Positions 1-8,325 of a stretch of DNA of 64,000 nucleotides are shown here, piece after piece. The notes beneath the pieces were generated by a model that had not been told where the DNA came from, ran no database searches, and saw nothing but the letters and a program-made list of their open reading frames with translations. The stretch is from Paenibacillus sp. ACRRX (GTDB lineage: Bacteria; Bacillota; Bacilli; Paenibacillales; Paenibacillaceae), in assembly GCF_022346885.1 (NCBI RefSeq), contig NZ_JAKRNK010000001.1, forward strand, positions 1 to 64,000, written 5' to 3'. The translations under genes were made by a program, and so were the position numbers. Positions within the stretch are counted from its first letter, which is position 1. The number at the start of each line of letters is the position of its first letter.

Positions 1-40
1 ATAAGAGACAGCGAATAGCTGAAAAGGAGAGAGCATCAAA

Positions 41-580
41 ATGGCATATACGCCTTATTATCCTGTACATCCCGTACATCCTATGCAACAACCGGTTCAT
101 CCTGGTTTTTCATCGGCTCCAGCCCGAAACGGTTCGTATGGAGGCGGCCTGCTTCCTATGCCTTATGGCCAACCAGTTGGAGGAGTAGGTTCCGTTCCTA
201 TGACTCAGCCACAGCCTAGCTTCACACCACAATCTATGGTCCCGCCGCAAGTATCTAGTGGAGGCTTCATGACACCAACAGGTGCGGTATTGCCGAATCC
301 GAACTTTGAACAGTCTTACATTGAAAATATTTTAAGGTTAAACCTGGGCAAAGTAGGCACGTTCTATATGACTTATGAGAACAATTCCGAATGGAATGCC
401 AAAATATTCAGAGGCGTTGTGGAAGCAGCGGGTAGAGACCATATTATTATCAGCGACCCAATGACAGGACAACGTATCATCTTGCTGATGGTTAATCTGG
501 ATTACGTGACTTTTGACGAACCGCTTGTGTACCAATATCCTGGCGTCACTGGCAATACAGGCAGGGAAGAAGAAGCATAA
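41..580 (+). CDS. gerQ: Spore coat protein GerQ
   Basis: GerQ is a spore-coat protein needed for normal germination in Bacillus, where it is cross-linked into the coat by transglutaminase and helps localise the cortex hydrolase CwlJ (family knowledge). The 179-residue product has the expected two parts: a Pro/Gln/Gly/Tyr-rich N-terminal third with a VHP-rich stretch (residues 1-90), and a conserved C-terminal domain (about 92-165) containing SYIENILRLN, GKVGTFYMTYE, an RDHIIISDP segment and the NLDYVTFDEP ending. The start ATG is preceded by AAAGGAGAGAG about eight bases upstream. It is followed by its own terminator. Identification is by the C-terminal motifs and is secure. Confidence 0.93.
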   Translation: MAYTPYYPVHPVHPMQQPVHPGFSSAPARNGSYGGGLLPMPYGQPVGGVGSVPMTQPQPSFTPQSMVPPQVSSGGFMTPTGAVLPNPNFEQSYIENILRLNLGKVGTFYMTYENNSEWNAKIFRGVVEAAGRDHIIISDPMTGQRIILLMVNLDYVTFDEPLVYQYPGVTGNTGREEEA

Positions 581-593
581 TGAAGCTAGAGCG

Positions 594-630
594 AGCCGGA
601 ACTTTATAGTTGCGGCTTTTTGCTTTTTTA
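594..630 (+). terminator. Intrinsic terminator after gerQ
   Basis: Inverted repeat AGCCGgAACT / AGTTgCGGCT (594-617) with a four-base loop, followed by TTTTTGCTTTTTT. It sits 14 bases after the gerQ stop codon. Confidence 0.85.
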
Positions 631-721
631 CGAACTTTTAAGATTAAAATGATAAGTGGTTGATAGTTGGTTGCTACGATAAGGAAAAGCTATGTATCTT
701 TATCGAAGCGGGGGATAAGCG

Positions 722-1858
722 ATGCAGCAAGACACCATGTTTGTCTTAACAGCAACCTATGGGGATGGCCACTGGCAGGTGGCGCAAGCATTAAAGAACC
801 GCTTACTTGAAGCAGGGGTTCATGTGCGCATTATAAATTTGATGGCAGAGGCACATCCAGTATGGGATGCGGTCATCCGATTTTTATTTTTGCAAAGCTC
901 CAAGCTTTCGCTGCTAGGTGTGAATTACTATGGTTGGAGCTATTACGGAACGAGGACGATGAAGCGCAACCACCCTTTAGTACGGACCGGCTTTACGTTA
1001 GGCATGAATACATTAAGAAAGATGCTGCTTCAGGAGCGCCCTGTTGGGGTGATCAGCACATTTCCTTATTTTGATGTCGCCCAATTATGTGCTGGCGTAG
1101 GCTTGAATATTCCCACGTTTACCGTTATGACAGATTATGATCTTCATCATCGCTGGATTTTGTCCACGGAAGACCGCTATTATGTCGCTTCGGACGCTTT
1201 AAAGCAAGGCATGGTTACCCAAAATATTGGCGAGGAGCAGATTGTGGTGAGTGGAATTCCACTGCGCGAGCCGTTTGCTTCTGCTCAAGAACGCCATATG
1301 AATCGACTTGCCCTTGGCTTGGACCCACATAAGCGGGTAACACTGTTAATGTCTGGTGGATACGGGGTTGGGTGGTCTGTAGATAAAGGACTTCGGTTGT
1401 TGAGAAGGATTCCGGAGCATCAAGTGCTTGTGGTTTGCGGAAAAAATGAAAAGCTGTTTCAAGAACTGCAGCAGCAATATGACCAGACACCAGATATTCA
1501 TTTGTTCAGATATGTGGAAGATATCGCCCAATTGATGTCATGTGCGGATGCTGTGGTGACGAAGGCGGGTGGAGTTACCGTTAGTGAGGCCATGTCTTTG
1601 CAGGTGCCGTTATTTATTTGTCGTCCGCAGCCAGGTCAGGAATTGGAGAATGCTCGGTTTTTAGCTGCGCAGGGCGTAGCGAAGGTCGCGAAGCACGAAG
1701 CAGAACTCGTCCAACAGATGGAGGCGGCGTATAAGCAGCCGACTCAATTGCAGTTCATGCGTGACAGTATGGTCTCCATGTCGCGTCCACATGCAGCCGC
1801 TGCTGTTGTACACGATATGCTGGAGACGCTGCAGCGTCATCAATCGTTCCGTTCTTGA
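722..1858 (+). CDS. ugtP: Processive diacylglycerol glucosyltransferase (UgtP/MGDG-synthase family)
   Basis: Transfers glucose from UDP-glucose to diacylglycerol, giving membrane glycolipids that also anchor lipoteichoic acid (family knowledge). The 378-residue product has the MGDG-synthase N-terminal domain, with the acceptor loop seen as ATYGDGHWQVAQAL near residue 11, and a GT28-type C-terminal nucleotide-sugar domain with LLMSGGYGVG near 210 and the donor-binding KAGGVTVSEAM near 281. No signal peptide is visible; members are peripheral membrane enzymes. The start ATG follows a GGGGGATAA ribosome-binding site. It is a single gene lying between gerQ and the minus-strand cys operon. The fold is clear, but the exact acceptor lipid and degree of processivity are inferred. 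Confidence 0.85.
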   Translation: MQQDTMFVLTATYGDGHWQVAQALKNRLLEAGVHVRIINLMAEAHPVWDAVIRFLFLQSSKLSLLGVNYYGWSYYGTRTMKRNHPLVRTGFTLGMNTLRKMLLQERPVGVISTFPYFDVAQLCAGVGLNIPTFTVMTDYDLHHRWILSTEDRYYVASDALKQGMVTQNIGEEQIVVSGIPLREPFASAQERHMNRLALGLDPHKRVTLLMSGGYGVGWSVDKGLRLLRRIPEHQVLVVCGKNEKLFQELQQQYDQTPDIHLFRYVEDIAQLMSCADAVVTKAGGVTVSEAMSLQVPLFICRPQPGQELENARFLAAQGVAKVAKHEAELVQQMEAAYKQPTQLQFMRDSMVSMSRPHAAAAVVHDMLETLQRHQSFRS

Positions 1859-1944
1859 ACGAAGTCCAGCATGTACGACCTACAAGCTTCTTAATGCCGC
1901 TGTACCATTTATAACCCTTACTGCTGTTACTCGTAATTGATGAA

Positions 1945-1990
1945 CCCACACAGCTGTCCTGTTTGGCTGGAAGAAGCTGTGTGAGTGGGC
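1945..1990. terminator. Hairpin between convergent ugtP and cysW
   Basis: ACACAGCT (1948-1955) pairs with AGCTGTGT (1975-1982), and flanking CCC/GGG extend the stem. It lies between two convergent genes, so it probably serves both, but neither side has a strong T-tract. Confidence 0.45.
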
Positions 1991-2009
1991 GCTGCAATTT
2001 ACGGTATTG

Positions 2010-2921
2010 CTACCCTGTGGTATGCTGCTGTCGTTGACGTTTCAGGTCAAACCAATGCTGCAGCACAAGGGTGCCGCACGCTACAAGGACTAGCAGGGTG
2101 GCGACGGCAAATGCGGCAGAAAATTGATATTCATTGTACAAAATCTCAATATGCAAAGGCATCGTATTGGTTTCTCCTCGAATATGGCCAGATACGACAG
2201 AGACCGCGCCAAACTCACCCATAGCACGTGCATTGCAGATTACGATGCCATACAACAAGCCCCATTTCATGTTCGGCAAGGCTACTCTCCAGAACAGCTT
2301 CCACCCGTTCGCTCCCAAGGTGATAGCAGCTTCCTCCTCCTGAATGCCCTGTGACTGCATAAGAGGGATCAGCTCTCTAGCGACAAAGGGAAAGGTAACA
2401 AATAATGTGCCGAGTACGATGCCAGGCCATGAAAAAATGATCGAAATGCCTTGATCGGACAGCCAAGTGCCAAACCAGCCATGTGCACCAAACAATAAAA
2501 CGAACACAAACCCAGCAATGACAGGGGATACTGAGAAAGGGACATCAATTAAAGAAATAAGCAGTTGCTTGCCGCGAAACGTAAACTTGGTGATACACCA
2601 AGCTGCCGCTACGCCAAATAGAGCATTAAGCGGCACAACAACAAGTGCAGTGAGCAGTGTTAGGCGAATGGCGGACCAAGCGTCTGGGTCCGTTAGTGCG
2701 GCAAAAAATACATCCGCACCACGCTTAAATGCTTGAACAAAAATAGATACCAACGGCAATAAGAGTACGAGTGTGATAAATACAAGCACCACGCCGATGA
2801 GTATCTGCTGAACACGTTTACTTTCCGTTGTAACGGCATGCCCAGAGCGCTTGTTTTGCTTGGCAATATGTGGGGCTGATGCTGCTGTTGGTGTAACAGG
2901 GGTGGGCCGCATTGGATGCAT
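2010..2921 (-). CDS. cysW: Sulfate ABC transporter permease CysW
   Basis: Second inner-membrane permease subunit of the sulfate/thiosulfate ABC importer. About 303 residues, with around six hydrophobic segments (for example QILIGVVLVFITLVLLL), the binding-protein-dependent permease fold, and an EAA loop (EEEAAITLGANGW near residue 205) where the ATPase docks. I place the start at 2921 because an AGAGAGGTATCGCCT ribosome-binding region precedes that ATG; the longer reading frame would overlap cysT without a site of its own. It is the last gene of the yezD-sbp-cysT-cysW unit, 41 bases after cysT. No cysA ATPase gene follows, so the ATPase must be encoded elsewhere. CysW rather than CysT is assigned by order and sequence pattern. 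Confidence 0.9.
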   Translation of the reverse strand: MHPMRPTPVTPTAASAPHIAKQNKRSGHAVTTESKRVQQILIGVVLVFITLVLLLPLVSIFVQAFKRGADVFFAALTDPDAWSAIRLTLLTALVVVPLNALFGVAAAWCITKFTFRGKQLLISLIDVPFSVSPVIAGFVFVLLFGAHGWFGTWLSDQGISIIFSWPGIVLGTLFVTFPFVARELIPLMQSQGIQEEEAAITLGANGWKLFWRVALPNMKWGLLYGIVICNARAMGEFGAVSVVSGHIRGETNTMPLHIEILYNEYQFSAAFAVATLLVLVACGTLVLQHWFDLKRQRQQHTTG

Positions 2922-2962
2922 AGGCGATACCTCTCTTTTAGTCTCGATCTGGTGTACACGTG

Positions 2963-3814
2963 TTAGAGTGAACCGAAGCGGCGTGTATATCGCCACTGAA
3001 TTGCATTCATGATAACAAGCAGGACAAAGGCAATAATGAGCATCATTAATGCAATCGCGGTAGCGCCTGCATAATCAAACTGTTCCAGCTTTGTCATCAT
3101 TAAAAGCGGGGCAATTTCGGTCTTGTAAGGCATATTGCCCGAGATAAATATAACTGAGCCGTATTCGCCAATGCCGCGTGCAAAAGCAAGCGTAAAACCG
3201 GTCATGATCGCTGGCAAAAGCTGCGGCAGCACAACCCGACGGAACGTCTGAAAGCGCCGAGCACCGAGTATTGCGGCCGCTTCCTCGACATCTACATCCC
3301 AATGTTCCAGTACAGGCTGAACCGTACGTACGACAAAGGGCAGACCGATAAATATCAGTGCGATCGTGATCCCGAGCACGGAATAGGCGCTGGGAATGCC
3401 CAAGGCATAGAACCACTGCCCCATCCAGCCATTTTCCGCATAGATGGCAGTTAACGAAATGCCTGCAACAGCTGTTGGCAGTGCAAACGGCAAATCGATA
3501 ATTCCGTTAATGAGCTTTTTTCCAGGGAATTGATAGCGTACAAGTACCCATGCTGTCAGGAAACCAAATACAACGTTAACGAGCGCTGCAAACAATGAAG
3601 TGAGGAAGCTGATCCGATAGGCTGCCATGACCCGTTTATCTAGTACCAGACTCCAGAACGTATCCCAGCTCATGTTCATCGATTGTAGTACGACCGTGGA
3701 CAAGGGGATTAATACAATCAACGACAGGTAAATAAGGGTAAACCCGAGTGTCAAACGAAACCCGGGCAGTACTCGAAAAGGTCGAACACGAGGTTTGTCT
3801 GGGGCTGGTTTCAT
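2963..3814 (-). CDS. cysT: Sulfate ABC transporter permease CysT
   Basis: First permease subunit of the sulfate/thiosulfate importer, 283 residues. The N-terminal segment is cytosolic and basic, followed by GFTLIYLSLIVLIPLSTVV and five further hydrophobic helices. The EAA loop is VEEAAAILGARRFQTFRRV near residue 188, and the CysT-typical GIGEYGSVIFISGN follows near 229. The start ATG has AGGAAAGAGG upstream. It is in the same orientation as sbp (89 bases upstream) and cysW (41 bases downstream), so the three are probably one transcript expressed when reduced sulfur is scarce. Confidence in family is high; sulfate versus thiosulfate preference cannot be read from sequence. Confidence 0.93.
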   Translation of the reverse strand: MKPAPDKPRVRPFRVLPGFRLTLGFTLIYLSLIVLIPLSTVVLQSMNMSWDTFWSLVLDKRVMAAYRISFLTSLFAALVNVVFGFLTAWVLVRYQFPGKKLINGIIDLPFALPTAVAGISLTAIYAENGWMGQWFYALGIPSAYSVLGITIALIFIGLPFVVRTVQPVLEHWDVDVEEAAAILGARRFQTFRRVVLPQLLPAIMTGFTLAFARGIGEYGSVIFISGNMPYKTEIAPLLMMTKLEQFDYAGATAIALMMLIIAFVLLVIMNAIQWRYTRRFGSL

Positions 3815-3902
3815 AGAAGTTCCTCTTTCCTAGTCATTAGTATGGCTATGCTGCAAGACTGGCGTTCCTTTTGACGCATATGACCTACCGAACACAGTGA
3901 TC

Positions 3903-4982
3903 TTACTTTGCATAAACCTTGTCGAACAGGCCGCCATCCGCAAAGTGTTTCTTCTGTGCTTCTCCCCAGCCTCCAAAATCTTTATCAATCGTTAGTAATT
4001 CAATAGTTGGAAAAGTAGATTCATATTTTTTCGCTATTGCTTCCAGACGAGGACGGTAGTAATTTTTAGCGATAATTTCCTGTGCTTCCTCCGTATATAA
4101 GTATTCCAAGTATGCTTCGGCAACTTCCCGAGTTCCTTGCTTGTCAACGATGGAGTCTACTACTGCTACAGGAGGCTCAGCCAGAATACTTAGCGATGGT
4201 ACAATGATATCGAATTTATCTTTGCCAAGCTCATTAACAGCGAGGAAAGCTTCATTCTCCCAAGAGATTAAGACGTCGCCGATCCCTCGTTCTACAAATG
4301 TAGTTGTAGAGCCGCGAGCGCCGGAATCCAGCACAGGTACACGGGTGAACAATTGCTTGATGAATTCAGTTGCTTTGCTTTCATCCTGATTGTTGTGCTT
4401 GAGCGCGTATCCCCATGCTGCGAGATAGTTCCAACGGGCTCCGCCTGATGTCTTAGGGTTAGGTGTAATGACGGATACGTCTTCTCGGATAAGATCATTC
4501 CAATCTTTAATCTGCTTCGGGTTACCTTTGCGAACAAGGAAGACAATCGTGGAGTAGTAAGGGGCACTGTTATCTTTCAGGCGTTTCTGCCAGTCAGGCT
4601 TAATAAGTCCAGTCTGCTGAATGGCATCGATGTCGTAGCCTAAGGCCAAAGTAACAACATCTGCTTTCTGCCCGTCAATGACGGATCTTGCTTGTTTGCC
4701 GCTGCCCCCATGGGACTGCTTGACGACAACGGTATCTCCATTTTTAGATTTCCAATATGCAGCAAATGCTTTATTGTACTCGGCGTACAACTCGCGTGTC
4801 GGATCATAGGACACATTTTGAATTTCGATGGTTTTACTTTCTTTGCTTTCTTTACTATCGGCTGCTACATTTGATTCCTTGCTGCTTCCGCAAGCGGCAG
4901 TAGTAATTGTAGTGAGGAGCGCGAGGACAATTACGGCTATCGTTTTGGACGTCATTTTGGACTTAGCGTTTGCGTTTAGCAT
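3903..4982 (-). CDS. sbp: Sulfate-binding lipoprotein
   Basis: Extracytoplasmic solute-binding protein that delivers sulfate to the CysTW channel. About 359 residues with a lipoprotein signal: basic start, hydrophobic [15 protein letters not shown] and the lipobox ending TTAAC, so the mature protein is lipid-anchored at Cys. Sulfate-binding family landmarks are visible: [30 protein letters not shown] and an [11 protein letters not shown] stretch followed by LISWENEA. I chose the ATG at 4982 because GAAAGGGG precedes it and it begins the signal peptide; the longer frame (to 5102) would put about 40 cytosolic residues ahead of the signal. Its first 20 bases overlap the end of yezD, suggesting coupled translation. 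Confidence 0.93.
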   Translation of the reverse strand: MLNANAKSKMTSKTIAVIVLALLTTITTAACGSSKESNVAADSKESKESKTIEIQNVSYDPTRELYAEYNKAFAAYWKSKNGDTVVVKQSHGGSGKQARSVIDGQKADVVTLALGYDIDAIQQTGLIKPDWQKRLKDNSAPYYSTIVFLVRKGNPKQIKDWNDLIREDVSVITPNPKTSGGARWNYLAAWGYALKHNNQDESKATEFIKQLFTRVPVLDSGARGSTTTFVERGIGDVLISWENEAFLAVNELGKDKFDIIVPSLSILAEPPVAVVDSIVDKQGTREVAEAYLEYLYTEEAQEIIAKNYYRPRLEAIAKKYESTFPTIELLTIDKDFGGWGEAQKKHFADGGLFDKVYAK

Positions 4983-5214
4983 GTGTGGTAGCCCCTTTCT
5001 CTTTATAGGCTGGAATCGATTCATGCACATCATAGCGATGTCGCTCGGTTTTCTCGATCTGAACAATTTGCCCATTGTGAACGACGATTTGAATCGTCCC
5101 AAATTGTAGGTCTCGTAGGTGAGTGGCGATCCGTTCCAGCCAAATCAGCTCCTCGGTCTGCAAATTTTGAATTGGATTATGATGTCCTCCTTGGAAAGAC
5201 GGCAAGCTGCTCAT
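4963..5214 (-). CDS. yezD: YezD family small protein (DUF2292)
   Basis: An 83-residue cytosolic protein with the DUF2292 core: [13 protein letters not shown], then [20 protein letters not shown], and a basic C-terminus. Its biochemical role is not known; relatives commonly sit beside sulfur-assimilation genes, and here it leads the sulfate transporter operon and overlaps sbp by 20 bases. That position suggests a regulatory or accessory role in sulfur uptake (inference). The start at 5214 is set by GGGAGGAATTAACT directly upstream; the longer frame would begin inside the leader hairpin. The leader upstream contains a promoter, a CymR-like sequence and a terminator hairpin described separately. 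Confidence 0.8.
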   Translation of the reverse strand: MSSLPSFQGGHHNPIQNLQTEELIWLERIATHLRDLQFGTIQIVVHNGQIVQIEKTERHRYDVHESIPAYKEKGATTHAKRKR

Positions 5215-5235
5215 AGTTAATTCCTCCCTTTTTAA

Positions 5236-5300
5236 TGTGAAATCAAAAAGCCGAAGATACCCCCAAATAAACGACATCTAGGTTGCATCTCCGGCTGTCC
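5236..5300 (-). promoter_or_regulatory. Candidate transcription attenuator in the yezD-sbp-cysTW leader
   Basis: Read on the minus strand, AGCCGGAGAT pairs over ten positions (one G-T) with ATCTTCGGCT, which is followed at once by TTTTT. This is an intrinsic terminator between the promoter and yezD. The 5' arm can alternatively fold in CCGGACAGCCGG just upstream. No gene ends here on the minus strand, so the element most likely regulates the operon in cis. It does not resemble an S-box SAM riboswitch or a T-box. Confidence 0.6.
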
Positions 5301-5319
5301 GGTCGACTTGTGCTTGAAA

Positions 5320-5356
5320 CGATATTATCTTATAATTCCGATTGAGTTACTTTGTT
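5320..5356 (-). promoter_or_regulatory. Sulfate-operon promoter with CymR-like box
   Basis: Minus-strand sequence TAACTCAATCGGAATTAT contains ATNGGAATT, resembling half of the CymR (cysteine regulator) site as I remember it, directly upstream of a -10-like GATAAT. The position fits repression by CymR. The box was matched by eye from memory of the consensus. Confidence 0.4.
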
Positions 5357-5501
5357 ATGTTTGTATGTTAACAGTGGCTCTTGGCACTGTCAACAATATC
5401 ATGACCAGTATGCTACTTATTGTCATTTTCAAAAAAAGGGAGGGTTAAATTTGAGTATTTAAGGAGGAATAATTGGAATTTACGGCTTACATGTTTAAAG
5501 T

Positions 5502-5563
5502 TTGCTTCAAATTGCAATTTAATACTATACTAAATGGGATGTACAATCGATGTTATAACATCG
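5502..5563 (+). promoter_or_regulatory. Promoter and palindromic operator upstream of the aldo-keto reductase
   Basis: TTGCTT (5502-5507), 18 bases, then TATACT (5526-5531). Just downstream, 5548-5563 is the perfect 16-bp palindrome CGATGTTATAACATCG, placed between -10 and the ribosome-binding site, where a dimeric repressor would block transcription. The cognate regulator is not visible nearby. Confidence 0.55.
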
Positions 5564-5581
5564 TTACTAAGGAGGTTTACC

Positions 5582-6406
5582 ATGCTTATTACTTTAAACA
5601 ATGGCATCAAGATGCCGCAGCTTGGACTGGGTGTTTGGCGTGTGGAAGAAGGACAGCAAGTCGTAACAGCAGTAAAGACGGCGCTTGAAGTCGGTTATCG
5701 ACATATTGATACGGCCGCTATCTATAAGAATGAAGAAGGTGTAGGCGAAGCCATTCGTCAATCTGGTGTTCCGCGTGAAGAGATCTTTTTGACAACGAAG
5801 GTATGGAATGCCGATCAAGGCTTCGATGCAACGATCCAAGCCCTAGAAGAAAGCCTCAGAAAGCTAGGCACGGATTACGTTGACTTATATCTTGTACATT
5901 GGCCCGTACCTGAACGTGATCTATATGTAGATACATACAAGGCGTTAGAGAAACTGTTGGAAGACGGACGTGTTCGTTCAATTGGCGTGTCCAATTTCAA
6001 TATCCATCATTTAGAGCGATTGTTAAGCGAGACGACGATCAAGCCTGTAGTCAATCAGGTAGAATGTCATCCACGCCTCGTGCAGCACGAATTACGTGCA
6101 TTCTGTGAGCAGCATGATATTCGACTGGAAGCGTGGAGTCCGTTGATGCAAGGCGGGGATATTCTTGACAACGAGGTTATACTCAAGCTGGCACAGCAGC
6201 ATGACAAAACAGCGGCGCAAGTGATTATTCGTTGGCATTTACAGATTGGCAACATTGTTATTCCGAAGTCAATCACACCTTCTCGGATTGCAGAGAACTT
6301 TAATGTATTTGACTTTGAGTTGTCGTCAGACGAGATCGCTGCCATTTCAGCGTTGAATCAGGACAAGCGTGTAGGTCCCGATCCAGACACTATGAACGTA
6401 TTCTAA
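5582..6406 (+). CDS. Aldo/keto reductase
   Basis: NADPH-dependent reductase of the AKR5-like bacterial group, reducing aldehydes or ketones in the cytosol. The 274-residue product shows a (beta/alpha)8 AKR pattern with the catalytic tetrad visible: Asp in GYRHIDTAAIYKNE, Tyr in the same segment, Lys in LTTKVWN, and His in VDLYLVHWP. The cofactor phosphate-binding region is IPKSITPSRI near the C-terminus. The start at 5582 follows AAGGAGGTTTACC; the longer frame would begin upstream of the palindrome. It resembles B. subtilis YtbE/YvgN, which act on methylglyoxal and similar substrates, but the substrate here is not determined. It is monocistronic, with its own promoter. Confidence 0.9.
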   Translation: MLITLNNGIKMPQLGLGVWRVEEGQQVVTAVKTALEVGYRHIDTAAIYKNEEGVGEAIRQSGVPREEIFLTTKVWNADQGFDATIQALEESLRKLGTDYVDLYLVHWPVPERDLYVDTYKALEKLLEDGRVRSIGVSNFNIHHLERLLSETTIKPVVNQVECHPRLVQHELRAFCEQHDIRLEAWSPLMQGGDILDNEVILKLAQQHDKTAAQVIIRWHLQIGNIVIPKSITPSRIAENFNVFDFELSSDEIAAISALNQDKRVGPDPDTMNVF

Positions 6407-6449
6407 GTCGAAGTACAGGTTAGGAATTTTTACCATATAAAATCTATTG

Positions 6450-6478
6450 TTGACAGTTGAAATGGATGTCCCTATAAT
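6450..6478 (+). promoter_or_regulatory. SigA promoter of the T-box transcript
   Basis: TTGACA (6450-6455), 17 bases, TATAAT (6473-6478): a full-consensus housekeeping promoter for the leader and symporter that follow. Confidence 0.9.
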
Positions 6479-6509
6479 TCAATATATTCATTTCAAACCT
6501 ATAAGCGTC

Positions 6510-6788
6510 AACATGTTGAATGGAAGTAGTAGGATCGCACGGTAATGCGCAGAGAGCTGCTGTTTGGTGAGAGGCAGTCATACAGTGTGTCTGAACTCGT
6601 CCTGGAATGGCAAGGTGGAACGGATGATTGCATCCTATTATATCTTGACGGTTTGCCTCCGTTATCGGGTATGCGATTGCTTAAAGCACGCAGCTGAGTT
6701 GGATCTGATATAGTTTCAGGTCAATAAGAGTGGTACCGCGAAGGTTACAGGCCTAACGTCTCTTTTTTAGAGATGTTAGGCCTTTTTT
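6510..6788 (+). ncRNA. T-box riboswitch leader
   Basis: A tRNA-sensing leader. Visible parts are a stem I base (TAGGAT near 6530 with ATCCTA near 6645), the stem I motifs AGAGAGC and GGTGAGAG, the T-box AAGAGTGGTACCGCG (6726-6740), and the competing terminator (6749-6788). The antiterminator pairing AAGAG/CTCTT replaces the usual AGGG/CCCT, a compensatory change that supports the structure. The specifier codon could not be fixed by eye; a TGG lies in the likely 3' side of the specifier region (GGTGGAAC, near 6620). Confidence 0.9.
6749..6788 (+). terminator. T-box regulated terminator
   Basis: AGGCCTAACGTCTCT pairs with AGAGATGTTAGGCCT (one G-T), followed by TTTTTT. This is the off-state hairpin of the T-box leader. 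Confidence 0.92.
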
Positions 6789-6897
6789 GTTTGACCATAG
6801 GCCAAGAAATGTCGAAATGTCATTGTGCATCTAGGCATAGTACCGCGAAATAAGAAAAATTAATGCTTGCGATAACAGGGGAGAGGCGTGAGACAGC

Positions 6898-8247
6898 ATG
6901 AACAGTCAATCAGAGAAATGGACGTCTAAAGTCGGCTTTATAATGGCCGCAGCAGGTTCAGCAATCGGGATCGGAGCGATCTGGAAGCTTCCATACATAG
7001 CTGGAACGAATGGAGGCGGAGCCTTTTTCCTCCTGTTTATTATGTTTACACTGCTTATTGGTTTGCCGCTTTTGCTAGCTGAATTCGTAATTGGTCGCAG
7101 CACACAGAAGACCGCGGTCGAAGCGTATGAAGTATTGGCGCCAAAGTCTGGCTGGAAATGGATCGGCAGGCTGGGTGTGTTTACAAGCTTTATGATCCTT
7201 TGTTTCTATAGTGTCGTGGGTGGATGGACGTTAGTTTATTTATTCCGTTCGCTTATGGGACAGTTTGTAGGAGCAGGTACGGATTACAGCAAGCTGTTCG
7301 ATCAGACAATTGCTGATCCGACTGCTTCATTAATTGGGCAATTTGCTTTTATATTGATTACAATTTTGGTTGTAGCTAAAGGTGTGCAAAAAGGGATCGA
7401 AACCGTAAGCAAATTTTTACTTCCAGGTTTGTTTTTACTGTTTGTTGTACTCATTATTCGTTCCTTAACGTTACAAGATGCGATGAAGGGCGTCGAATTT
7501 TTCTTGCGACCCGATTTCTCTAAATTGACCTCAGAGGGGATATTGTTTGCGCTTGGGCAGTCCTTCTTTGCGATTAGTGTGGGGATCTCCATCATGGTTA
7601 CTTACAGCTCTTATCTCGATCGGAAGGAAAGTCTGTCTCGTTCTGCCTTTACGGTTGTAGGGTTAAACCTGCTTGTCTCGCTGCTGGCGGGTTTGGCGAT
7701 ATTCCCGGCGATATTCTCGGCAGGCCTTGAGCCAACCGCTGGGCCTGGATTATTGTTTATCGCATTGCCTTCGGTATTTGAGCATATCCCATTTGGCGGC
7801 TTGTTCTTAACGGCGTTCCTGGCGTTATTTGCATTTGCAACTTTGACTTCATCTTTTTCCTTGCTTGAAAATATCGTGGCATCTCTTCCAATGCGAGACG
7901 GTCATGCCAAACGAAAACGTTGGAGTTGGATGATTGGTGGCGCAAGCTTTGCACTTGGTGTCCCGGCAGCTTTGTCGTTCGGAGTGCTTGATCATATTAC
8001 CATTGCAGGCAAGAACATCTTTGACTTTATGGACTTTACGGCGTGTAACGTACTCATGCCGATCGGTGCGCTGCTGATTTCTATATTTGTAGCTCATCGA
8101 TTAGAACGCAGCTTGCTCATCGATCAGTTGAACACAGGCTCTCCGGCTGGAGGCAAATGGTTTACGCTCTGGATATTCCTACTTAAATACGTGGTGCCTG
8201 TTGCAATCATTATCGTGTTCTTAAATGCCTTTGGCATTGTTGGCTAG
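6898..8247 (+). CDS. Sodium-dependent neurotransmitter:sodium symporter family transporter
   Basis: A LeuT-fold symporter that imports an amino acid with sodium across the cytoplasmic membrane. 449 residues, with about 11-12 hydrophobic helices. The signature TM1 is present: SKVGFIMAAAGSAIGIGAIWKLPY, with the unwound region GSAIGIG that coordinates sodium and substrate, and GGGAFFLLF follows. The gene is controlled by the T-box leader upstream, so its substrate is probably the amino acid sensed by that leader; aromatic amino acids are common for T-box-linked members of this family, but the substrate remains inferred. The start has GGGGAGAGGCGTGAGACAGC upstream. Its own terminator follows. Confidence 0.92.
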   Translation: MNSQSEKWTSKVGFIMAAAGSAIGIGAIWKLPYIAGTNGGGAFFLLFIMFTLLIGLPLLLAEFVIGRSTQKTAVEAYEVLAPKSGWKWIGRLGVFTSFMILCFYSVVGGWTLVYLFRSLMGQFVGAGTDYSKLFDQTIADPTASLIGQFAFILITILVVAKGVQKGIETVSKFLLPGLFLLFVVLIIRSLTLQDAMKGVEFFLRPDFSKLTSEGILFALGQSFFAISVGISIMVTYSSYLDRKESLSRSAFTVVGLNLLVSLLAGLAIFPAIFSAGLEPTAGPGLLFIALPSVFEHIPFGGLFLTAFLALFAFATLTSSFSLLENIVASLPMRDGHAKRKRWSWMIGGASFALGVPAALSFGVLDHITIAGKNIFDFMDFTACNVLMPIGALLISIFVAHRLERSLLIDQLNTGSPAGGKWFTLWIFLLKYVVPVAIIIVFLNAFGIVG

Positions 8248-8264
8248 CGTCACCACAACAGAAA

Positions 8265-8305
8265 CAGCCAATCCTAGTATTTAATACTCGGGATTGGCTG
8301 TTTGG
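8265..8305. terminator. Bidirectional terminator
   Basis: CAGCCAATCC / GGATTGGCTG (8265-8274 and 8291-8300) followed by TTT, lying between the symporter and the convergent exonuclease gene. Confidence 0.8.
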
Positions 8306-8325
8306 ACGTTAGTCGGTTAGTATGG

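Noticed and set aside
5473-5688. TTG-started frame with AAGGAGG upstream, overlapping the aldo-keto reductase start
   Set aside because: The site at 5461-5467 is good, but the frame runs through the promoter and palindrome and then out of frame into the reductase gene. The reductase start at 5582 has its own strong site. A short leader peptide cannot be excluded.
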